Assembly (NCBI GenBank): GCA_021166815.1
Contig: JAJPEO010000029.1
Span: 1-20,854, forward strand
Direction: 5' to 3'
DNA length: 20,854 nt
From: Nocardioides sp.
Lineage (GTDB): Bacteria > Actinomycetota > Actinomycetes > Propionibacteriales > Nocardioidaceae
A program made the translations under genes and the position numbers. This document shows, in pieces, positions 15,630-20,854 of this stretch (within the stretch, counting starts at the first letter, position 1; every line of letters starts with the position of its first letter). The notes under the pieces are model-generated. The model had not been told where the DNA came from, ran no database searches, and saw only the letters and a program-made list of their open reading frames with translations.

Positions 15630-16781
15630 ATGAGCGCTGTTGGTCTCGGCATGCCCCCCATGCCCGCACCCGTCCTGTCTCCTCGCCGTCCCACCCGACA
15701 GATCAAGGTCGGGTCGGTGGGGGTGGGCAGCGACTCGCCCGTGTCGGTGCAGTCGATGACCACGACGCTGACCTCCGACATCAACTCCACCCTGCAGCAG
15801 ATCGCCGAGCTCACCGCGGCGGGCTGCGACATCGTCCGTGTCGCCTGCCCGAGCGCCGACGACGCAGAGGCCCTGCCGGCGATCGCGAAGAAGTCGCAGA
15901 TCCCGGTCATCGCCGACATCCACTTCCAGCCGAAGTACGTCTTCGCGGCCATCGAGGCCGGGTGCGCCGCCGTGCGAGTCAACCCGGGCAACATCAAGAA
16001 GTTCGACGACCAGGTCAAGGAGATCGCCCAGGCCGCCGCCGACCACGGCACGTCGATCCGCATCGGCGTCAACGCCGGCTCCCTGGACAAGCGGCTGCTG
16101 GAGAAGTACGGCAAGGCCACGCCCGAGGCGCTGGTCGAGTCGGCGGTGTGGGAGGCCAGCCTGTTCGAGGAGCACGGCTTCCGCGACTTCAAGATCTCGG
16201 TCAAGCACCACGACCCGGTGACGATGATCCGCGCCTACGAGCTGCTCGCCGAGCGGGGCGACTGGCCCCTCCACCTCGGCGTCACCGAGGCCGGCCCCGC
16301 CTTCCAGGGCACGATCAAGTCCGCCACGGCGTTCGGCATCCTGCTCGGCAAGGGCATCGGTGACACGATCCGCGTGTCCCTCTCGGCGCCGCCGGTCGAG
16401 GAGGTCAAGGTCGGCCTGCAGATCCTGCAGTCGCTGGGCCTGCGCGAGCGCAAGCTCGAGATCGTCTCCTGCCCCAGCTGCGGGCGGGCCCAGGTCGACG
16501 TCTACAAGCTCGCCGAGGAGGTCACCGCCGGCCTCGAGGGCATGGAGGTGCCGCTCCGCGTCGCCGTCATGGGGTGCGTGGTGAACGGACCCGGTGAGGC
16601 GCGCGAGGCCGACCTGGGTGTCGCCTCGGGCAACGGCAAGGGCCAGATCTTCGTCAAGGGCGAGGTGATCAAGACCGTGCCGGAGTCGCAGATCGTGGAG
16701 ACCCTCATCGAGGAGGCCATGCGCATCGCCGAGAGCATGGAGCCCGTCGAGGGCGCCGAGGCGAGCGTCACGGTCTCCTGA
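15630..16781 (+). CDS. ispG: 4-hydroxy-3-methylbut-2-en-1-yl diphosphate synthase (flavodoxin/ferredoxin-dependent)
   Basis: IspG (GcpE) reduces 2-C-methyl-erythritol 2,4-cyclodiphosphate to HMBPP, the penultimate MEP step. From ATG 15630 it is 383 residues, family length. The TIM-barrel half shows [11 protein letters not shown] (40-50), [30 protein letters not shown] (115-123), ISVKHHDP (189-196), GVTEAG and [24 protein letters not shown]. The C-terminal 4Fe-4S domain has C281-PS-C284 and C316 in [10 protein letters not shown], plus the cluster-ligand or catalytic E323. All key residues are intact, in contrast to the damaged dxr two genes upstream. It begins 72 bases after rseP and has its own probable promoter. 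Confidence 0.97.
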   Translation: MSAVGLGMPPMPAPVLSPRRPTRQIKVGSVGVGSDSPVSVQSMTTTLTSDINSTLQQIAELTAAGCDIVRVACPSADDAEALPAIAKKSQIPVIADIHFQPKYVFAAIEAGCAAVRVNPGNIKKFDDQVKEIAQAAADHGTSIRIGVNAGSLDKRLLEKYGKATPEALVESAVWEASLFEEHGFRDFKISVKHHDPVTMIRAYELLAERGDWPLHLGVTEAGPAFQGTIKSATAFGILLGKGIGDTIRVSLSAPPVEEVKVGLQILQSLGLRERKLEIVSCPSCGRAQVDVYKLAEEVTAGLEGMEVPLRVAVMGCVVNGPGEAREADLGVASGNGKGQIFVKGEVIKTVPESQIVETLIEEAMRIAESMEPVEGAEASVTVS

Positions 16782-16803
16782 GCGCCGGTCCCGCACACCC
16801 GGC

Positions 16804-16809
16804 TAGCAT
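16804..16809 (+). promoter_or_regulatory. Putative -10 element of a leaderless transcript (GNAT gene)
   Basis: TAGCAT matches TAnnnT and ends seven bases before GTG 16817 (an out-of-frame GTG at 16815 overlaps it). No Shine-Dalgarno is present. Confidence 0.5.
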
Positions 16810-16816
16810 CCGCGGT

Positions 16817-17668
16817 GTGCGGCCGAGCGGTGATGAGGTGCGGGTTCTGGGCCCGGTCGACCGCGACCGGTTCATCGCTCTCGCCGAGCGCGACCCGGTG
16901 GTCAACGTCTTCGCCGACTACCGGGCCCGGCTGACCAACCTCGACGAGCGGTGGCTCGGCGGCCAGGTGTGGGGCCGCTTCGTCGACGGCTCGCTCGTGG
17001 CGGCGTGCCACATGGGCGCCAACCTGGTGCCCGTCGAGTGCACGCCGGAGGATGCCCGCGCGTTCGCCGACGTGGCGGTGTCCAGGCGACGCTCCACCGG
17101 CACGATCGTGGGTCCGGTCGATGCGGTGGAGGCCCTGTGGTCGGCCGTGCGACACCGGTGGGGCAGGCCGCGGGAGGAGCGCTGGAACCAGCCGCACCTG
17201 GAGATCGCCGCTGCCTCGGCGGTGCCCGCCGCGAGCGACGTACGCCAGACCACCCCCAGCGACCTGCCCGCGCTCTACCCCGCCTGCGTGGCGATGTACA
17301 CCGAGGAGGTGGGCGTCTCGCCCGACTCCGAGGCTGGCAGCGGTGACTTCTACCGGGCGCGGGTCCAGCAGCTCATCGCCCGTGGCTGGTCCTTCGCGAG
17401 CTTCGACGACGACGGCGTCGTGTTCAAGGCCGAGGTCGCCTGCGTGTCGCCGTACGCCGCCCAGGTCCAGGGGGTCTGGGTGCGGCCCGACCGACGGGGG
17501 GAGGGGCTCGCGACGAGCGGGATGGCCGCCGTGGTCGCCCAGGTCCTGGAGCGCGAGATCGCCCCCGTCGTGTCGCTCTACGTCAACGACTGGAACATCG
17601 CGGCGCGAGCGGCGTACGAGCGGGTGGGGTTCCGCCAGACCGCGACGCTCGCGACGCTGATGTTCTGA
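16817..17668 (+). CDS. DUF4081/GNAT-family N-acetyltransferase
   Basis: A 283-residue cytosolic protein with two parts: an N-terminal DUF4081-type domain (about 8-125, including ERDPVVNVFADYRARL and GNL-like HMGANLVPVE) and a C-terminal GNAT domain (about 140-283). The acetyl-CoA-binding signature is VQGVWVRPDRRGEGLATSGM (217-236), followed by SLYVNDWNIAARAAYERVGF, the GNAT beta5-alpha4 end. This two-domain acetyltransferase follows ispG in many actinobacteria (Rv2867c next to gcpE in M. tuberculosis), so the linkage is old. The substrate is unknown; some relatives are annotated as protein or drug acetyltransferases without proof. It converges on the minus-strand beta-propeller gene with eight bases between stops. 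Confidence 0.9.
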   Translation: MRPSGDEVRVLGPVDRDRFIALAERDPVVNVFADYRARLTNLDERWLGGQVWGRFVDGSLVAACHMGANLVPVECTPEDARAFADVAVSRRRSTGTIVGPVDAVEALWSAVRHRWGRPREERWNQPHLEIAAASAVPAASDVRQTTPSDLPALYPACVAMYTEEVGVSPDSEAGSGDFYRARVQQLIARGWSFASFDDDGVVFKAEVACVSPYAAQVQGVWVRPDRRGEGLATSGMAAVVAQVLEREIAPVVSLYVNDWNIAARAAYERVGFRQTATLATLMF

Positions 17669-17685
17669 GCCCGCTCTCAGGGCTC
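17667..17685. terminator. Hairpin at the second convergent junction (candidate bidirectional terminator)
   Basis: GAGCCC and GGGCTC pair in a 6-bp stem around a 7-base loop. The plus-strand TGA (17666-17668) overlaps the left arm and the minus-strand stop (17677-17679) lies in the loop. There is no U-tract. The geometry repeats that of the 7435-7451 hairpin. Confidence 0.4.
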
Positions 17686-18630
17686 GATGACGGGCCCGGG
17701 GTCGGTGGCGTTCTCGCACGTCACGACCACGCACCGCACGGTGGCGGTCCGCTTCTCCCCGTTGACGCGCAGCAGGAGGGTCGTGGGGTCCTCCCAGCGC
17801 ACGCCGCTGAACCAGCCGGTCGTGTAGCGGGCGATCGGTGCCCCGCCGATGCGGCGCAGCGTGTAGCGGTTGGGGCCGATGCCGTCGCTGAGGATGTCGG
17901 TCGTGACCATCCGCTTGCCGTCGGGGGAGAGCACGTCGATCCGGTCGGTGCAGGATCGCCACACGCGGGCGCCCGGGTCCGAGAGGCGGGTCAGCAGGGT
18001 GCACCCGTCACGGTAGGGGTCGCCGGTGTAGGTCGCGAGGAGGTCGCGGCGGATGCTGGCCACGGACGCGGGGCGTGTGGTCAGGCGCGTGACCCGTCGG
18101 GTGCGCAGGTTCCACCAGGAGGTCCCGCGCTCCCAGCTGGTCAGCAGGATCCGGTGGCGTCGCGCGGCGACGACGTCGACGTACGTCGGGAAGCGACGAG
18201 TGCGCTGCAGCGTCCCGGTCCGTGCGGACCAGACCCGGACCCTCCCGGAGCCGCCCGCGGCCAGGCGTCGTCCGTCCTCGGACAGGGTGAGGACCCACGG
18301 GTTGATGCCCTTCATGATCACGGTGAGGCTGTCGTCGGCCTCGACGCGCACGATCTTGCGGTTTCGCATCCCGTCGGCGCTGGTCGTGCCGACGAGCCAC
18401 GCGTCGCCGACGCGGCCGAAGAGGGTCGCGCGGGCGCCCGGCAGGTCGACGCGCCGGTCGCCGTGGACGAAGTCGTCGCCGTCGACGTGGGCGACGGCGA
18501 TGTCAGGACCCCGGGTCAGCTTCTCGGGCTGGAGGTCGATGCCGGGCGCCTTCGCGGCGCCGGCGGGTCCGGTGAGTGCGAGGACGGCGACGGTGGCCGT
18601 GAGGATCGCGGTGTGCCAGGTGGCGCGCAT
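17677..18630 (-). CDS. Secreted WD40-like beta-propeller protein of unknown function
   Basis: A 317-residue exported protein. From ATG 18630 there is a Sec signal peptide: MRATWHT, a hydrophobic Ala/Thr/Val/Leu core to about residue 20, and cleavage near GAAKA (24-28). I chose this start because GGGAG lies seven bases upstream; an ATG at 18666 would bury the signal. The mature part consists of repeating beta-strand units of WD40/YVTN style, such as PWVLTLSEDGRRLAAGGSGRVRVWS (111-135) and IDVLSPDGKRMVTTD (231-245), which are classic propeller blades. Four cysteines (C210, C227, C300, C305) could form two disulphides. No catalytic motif is visible. It is inserted in reverse between the ispG-GNAT pair and proS, with a divergent 113-base promoter region shared with proS. 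Ligand and role are unknown. Confidence 0.75.
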   Translation of the reverse strand: MRATWHTAILTATVAVLALTGPAGAAKAPGIDLQPEKLTRGPDIAVAHVDGDDFVHGDRRVDLPGARATLFGRVGDAWLVGTTSADGMRNRKIVRVEADDSLTVIMKGINPWVLTLSEDGRRLAAGGSGRVRVWSARTGTLQRTRRFPTYVDVVAARRHRILLTSWERGTSWWNLRTRRVTRLTTRPASVASIRRDLLATYTGDPYRDGCTLLTRLSDPGARVWRSCTDRIDVLSPDGKRMVTTDILSDGIGPNRYTLRRIGGAPIARYTTGWFSGVRWEDPTTLLLRVNGEKRTATVRCVVVTCENATDPGPVIEP

Positions 18631-18730
18631 GGTGTGCTCCCGGGTGTGCGGTCGGATGGGTTTCACCCTGAAGACGCACTGCGGGGCGTCTCGGTTGCCC
18701 GCTGGTGCGGGTCAGGATCCGGTGCGCACC

Positions 18731-18736
18731 TATCCT
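18731..18736 (+). promoter_or_regulatory. Putative -10 element of a leaderless transcript (proS)
   Basis: TATCCT matches TAnnnT and ends seven bases before ATG 18744. No Shine-Dalgarno precedes the start. It lies in the divergent region shared with the minus-strand propeller gene. Confidence 0.5.
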
Positions 18737-18743
18737 TGCGCCC

Positions 18744-20525
18744 ATGACCGCCCGCATCCTCCGCATGTCGTCCCTGTTCGTCCGCACGCTGCGCGACGAC
18801 CCCAACGACGCCGAGGTCCCGAGCCACAGGCTGCTGGTCCGCGCCGGCTACATCCGCCGGACCTCCCCGGGCATGTACACCTGGCTGCCGCTGGGCCTGC
18901 GGGTGCTCCGCCGGATCGAGCAGGTCATCCGCGACGAGATGGACGCCATGGGTGCCCAGGAGCTGCTGTTCCCGGCGCTGCTGCCCAAGGAGCCCTACGA
19001 GGCGACGAACCGGTGGACGGAGTACGGCGACGCCCTGTTCCGGGTGCAGGACCGCAAGGGCGCCGACTACCTGCTCGGGCCGACGCACGAGGAGATGTTC
19101 ACCCTCGTGGTCAAGGACCTCTACAGCTCCTACAAGGACCTGCCGCTGTCGATCTACCAGATCCAGACCAAGTACCGCGACGAGGCGCGTCCCCGTGCGG
19201 GCCTGCTGCGCGGCCGTGAGTTCGTCATGAAGGACTCGTACTCCTTCGACGTCGACGACGCCGGCCTGGAGGCCTCCTACCAGCGGCACCGCGACGCCTA
19301 CATCCGGATCTTCGACCGGCTCGGCTTCGAGTACGTCATCGTCAAGGCGACCTCGGGCGCCATGGGCGGGTCGGCCAGCGAGGAGTTCCTCGCCAAGGCC
19401 GAGGTCGGCGAGGACACCTACGTGCGGTGCAGCGACTGCGACTACGCCGCGAACGTGGAGGCGGTCGCCGTACGCGCGCCCGAGCCGGTCTCGCACGACG
19501 GCGTGCCGGCCGCCCACGCGGAGGCGACGCCGGACACGCCCACGATCGAGACGCTCGTGGACCACCTCAACGCGCACTTCCCCCGTGAGGACCGTCCGTG
19601 GGGTGCCGCCGACACGCTCAAGAACGTGATGGTGGTGCTGCGGCACCCCGACGGCAGCACCGAGCCGCTGGCCATCGGTGTGCCCGGCGACCGTGAGATC
19701 GACCTCAAGCGACTGGGCGGCCAGCTCGAGCCCATCGAGGTCGAGCCCATGGACGAGGTCGAGATGAAGAAGCACCCGGCGCTGGTCAAGGGTTACATCG
19801 GCCCGGGCGTGCTCGGGGAGGAGGGCGAGTCCGGCATCCGCTTCCTGGTCGACCCGCGCGTCGTGGACGGCACCCGGTGGGTCACCGGCGCCAACGTCGC
19901 CGGCTCCCACGTCGTCGACCTCGTCGCGGGCCGCGACTTCACCCCCGACGGCACGATCGAGGCTGCCGAGGTGCGCGAGGGCGACGAGTGCCCGAACTGT
20001 GCCGAGGGCACGCTCCACGCCGCACGCGGCATCGAGATGGGCCACATCTTCCAGCTCGGCCGCAAGTACGCCGAGGCGCTGGGCCTGCAGGTCCTCGACG
20101 AGAACGGCAAGCTCGTCACGGTCACCATGGGCTCGTACGGCATCGGCCCGTCGCGCGCCGTGGCCGCGATCGCGGAGAACACCCTGGACGAGATCGGCCT
20201 GTGCTGGCCGCGTGAGGTCGCCCCGGCCGACGTGCACGTGGTCGCCGCGGGCAAGGACGAGGCGGTCTTCGCGGCTGCCGAGCAGCTCGCCGCCGACCTC
20301 GCTGCCCAGGGCATCGAGGTGCTGTACGACGACCGCGCCGGCAAGGTGAGCCCGGGCGTGAAGTTCAAGGACGCCGAGCTCATCGGCGTCCCGACCATCG
20401 TCACGGTCGGTCGCGGGCTCGCCGACGGCACCGTCGAGGTGCGTGACCGGGCGTCGGGGGATCGGACCGAGGTGCCGGTGTCGGAGGCGGCCGCCCACGT
20501 GGCCGCTGTGGTGCGACCTGCCTGA
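18744..20525 (+). CDS. proS: Prolyl-tRNA synthetase (bacterial type with INS editing domain)
   Basis: Class II aminoacyl-tRNA synthetase charging tRNA-Pro. From ATG 18744 it is 593 residues, typical of bacterial-type ProRS. Motif 1 spans [19 protein letters not shown] onwards (44-81), the TxE loop is GPTHEEMFT (112-120), motif 2 is [19 protein letters not shown] (142-160) and motif 3 is [17 protein letters not shown] (462-478). The long insertion (about 225-405) is the INS cis-editing domain that removes mischarged alanine, with K293 in TLKNVMV and the [10 protein letters not shown] loop (349-358). Cysteine pairs C229/C232 and C416/C419 flank it, as in other bacterial ProRS. The anticodon-binding domain is about 490-590 ([20 protein letters not shown]...). 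The start is supported by the leaderless-type promoter. Confidence 0.97.
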   Translation: MTARILRMSSLFVRTLRDDPNDAEVPSHRLLVRAGYIRRTSPGMYTWLPLGLRVLRRIEQVIRDEMDAMGAQELLFPALLPKEPYEATNRWTEYGDALFRVQDRKGADYLLGPTHEEMFTLVVKDLYSSYKDLPLSIYQIQTKYRDEARPRAGLLRGREFVMKDSYSFDVDDAGLEASYQRHRDAYIRIFDRLGFEYVIVKATSGAMGGSASEEFLAKAEVGEDTYVRCSDCDYAANVEAVAVRAPEPVSHDGVPAAHAEATPDTPTIETLVDHLNAHFPREDRPWGAADTLKNVMVVLRHPDGSTEPLAIGVPGDREIDLKRLGGQLEPIEVEPMDEVEMKKHPALVKGYIGPGVLGEEGESGIRFLVDPRVVDGTRWVTGANVAGSHVVDLVAGRDFTPDGTIEAAEVREGDECPNCAEGTLHAARGIEMGHIFQLGRKYAEALGLQVLDENGKLVTVTMGSYGIGPSRAVAAIAENTLDEIGLCWPREVAPADVHVVAAGKDEAVFAAAEQLAADLAAQGIEVLYDDRAGKVSPGVKFKDAELIGVPTIVTVGRGLADGTVEVRDRASGDRTEVPVSEAAAHVAAVVRPA

Positions 20526-20547
20526 GCACTCCCGTCCCGAGGAGGCA

Positions 20548-20584
20548 GTGCTGCAGGTTTGTGCGTTGCAGAAACCTGCAGCAC
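20548..20584 (+). terminator. 37-base near-perfect palindrome downstream of proS (candidate terminator or dispersed repeat)
   Basis: GTGCTGCAGGTTT pairs perfectly with AAACCTGCAGCAC (13 bp). Inside, after one G-G mismatch, TGC pairs with GCA around a GTT loop, giving 16 of 17 pairs. It lies 22 bases after the proS stop. No T-run follows on either strand. The unusually long symmetry could also mark a repetitive extragenic palindrome or a protein-binding site. Confidence 0.55.
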
Positions 20585-20704
20585 CGAAAGGCTAGGCGCA
20601 TCCCGATCTGCGCTGCATGATTGTGCATGTGGTTCCGCCACCCCCACAGACGGGGCCACACGGGTGATGCTGACCAATCCCACACGGGCGGCCCGCGTCC
20701 TCAC

Positions 20705-20737
20705 CCCTTGGGAAAGATCTCGGGACTTCCCCAAGGG
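20705..20737 (-). terminator. 11-bp hairpin, candidate terminator of the gene entering from the right
   Basis: CCCTTGGG (20705-20712) pairs with CCCAAGGG (20730-20737). After one A-C mismatch, AAG pairs with CTT around a nine-base loop. It lies 57 bases beyond the probable minus-strand stop at 20795, so it fits as that gene's terminator. Confidence 0.45.
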
Positions 20738-20794
20738 CCGAGGCCGCGGGTCGTTCGCATTTCCGTCCGCACCCGTTGCGCCGTGGGGCGCCGC

Positions 20795-20854
20795 TCAGTC
20801 CGCGTCGGCCTCGCCCGGCTGCGGGAGACCGAGCTCGGGGGCTCCGGGCCAGAT
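20795..20854 (-). CDS. Probable C-terminal end of a gene running in from the right edge (partial)
   Basis: On the minus strand the last 60 bases read as an open frame ending IWPGAPELGLPQPGEADAD and stop. The composition (Pro, Gly, Ala and acidic residues) is typical of an unstructured C-terminal tail in high-GC bacteria, and a hairpin lies just downstream. Too little is visible to name a family, and the frame might be chance. Confidence 0.35.
   Translation of the reverse strand: MWPGAPELGLPQPGEADAD

Larger units (their letters stand above)
20526..20794. other. Intergenic region with two hairpins and a short direct repeat
   Basis: No protein-coding frame here has coding character. It holds the palindrome at 20548-20584, the direct repeat CCACACGGG at 20656-20664 and 20680-20688 (24 bases apart), and the hairpin at 20705-20737. 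Base composition is locally less GC-rich around 20550-20640 than in the genes. I saw no tRNA cloverleaf. Confidence 0.6.

Noticed and set aside
14010..16796. Very long minus-strand open frame opposite dxr, rseP and ispG
   Set aside because: It mirrors the codons of three well-recognised genes; its translation is low-complexity Arg/Asp/His/Leu/Gly typical of antisense frames in high-GC DNA, with no known domain.
20401..20685. Minus-strand frame over the proS end and downstream region, starting MWDWSASPVW
   Set aside because: It overlaps the proS C terminus, crosses the 37-base palindrome, has no ribosome site and shows no recognisable motif.
1..20854. CRISPR array, tRNA/rRNA genes, insertion sequences, prophage or attachment sites
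   Set aside because: No regularly spaced repeats, cloverleaf-forming segments, transposase or integrase motifs, or flanking duplications were found on reading through both strands.

Overview
The window is high-GC (roughly 70% by eye) actinobacterial chromosome with strong G/C third-position bias. The gene order pyrH-frr-cdsA ... rlmN ... dxr-rseP-ispG-GNAT ... proS is the conserved actinobacterial block also found in Mycobacterium (pyrH/frr/cdsA and dxr/rip1/gcpE/GNAT neighbourhoods). The details (DUF2332 protein, PrpE-type synthetase, MgtA-like mannosyltransferase, Dxr wording such as HPQQ for HPQS) suggest Nocardioides or another Propionibacteriales member; that genus-level guess is inference. 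I see no tRNA, rRNA, CRISPR array, transposon or integrase, so this is a chromosomal core region with a few lineage-specific insertions.

Layout. 1-2278: pyrH, frr and cdsA, one co-directional group for UMP phosphorylation, ribosome recycling and CDP-diacylglycerol synthesis. 2295-3951: a small lineage-specific group (RmlD/SDR-type protein, histidine phosphatase, three-helix membrane protein) with start/stop overlaps. 3992-7440: rlmN, a DUF2332 protein and a GT4 mannosyltransferase. 7446-9464, minus strand: a LOG-family nucleotide hydrolase-like protein and a RIO-type kinase, an inverted pair in an otherwise plus-strand array. 9666-13102: a secreted M1 metallopeptidase and a propionyl-CoA synthetase. 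13165-16781: dxr, rseP and ispG, i.e. two MEP-pathway steps around a site-2 protease, followed by a DUF4081/GNAT acetyltransferase. 17677-18630, minus: a secreted beta-propeller-like protein. 18744-20525: proS. The last 330 bases hold two strong hairpins and the tail end of a probable minus-strand gene.

Two things stand out. First, dxr carries a clean in-frame internal deletion (about 20-35 residues against usual Dxr proteins) that removes the conserved D-V-V-L-N-x-x-x-G strand of the NADPH-binding domain while every catalytic-domain residue I can check is intact. Second, many plus-strand genes have a TAnnnT-type -10 hexamer ending 6-7 bases before the start codon and no Shine-Dalgarno, the signature of leaderless transcripts. 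The minus-strand genes have ordinary Shine-Dalgarno sites instead. Both convergent gene junctions place a hairpin across the facing stop codons. I found no evidence of a wholly new multi-gene system; most of the window is housekeeping.
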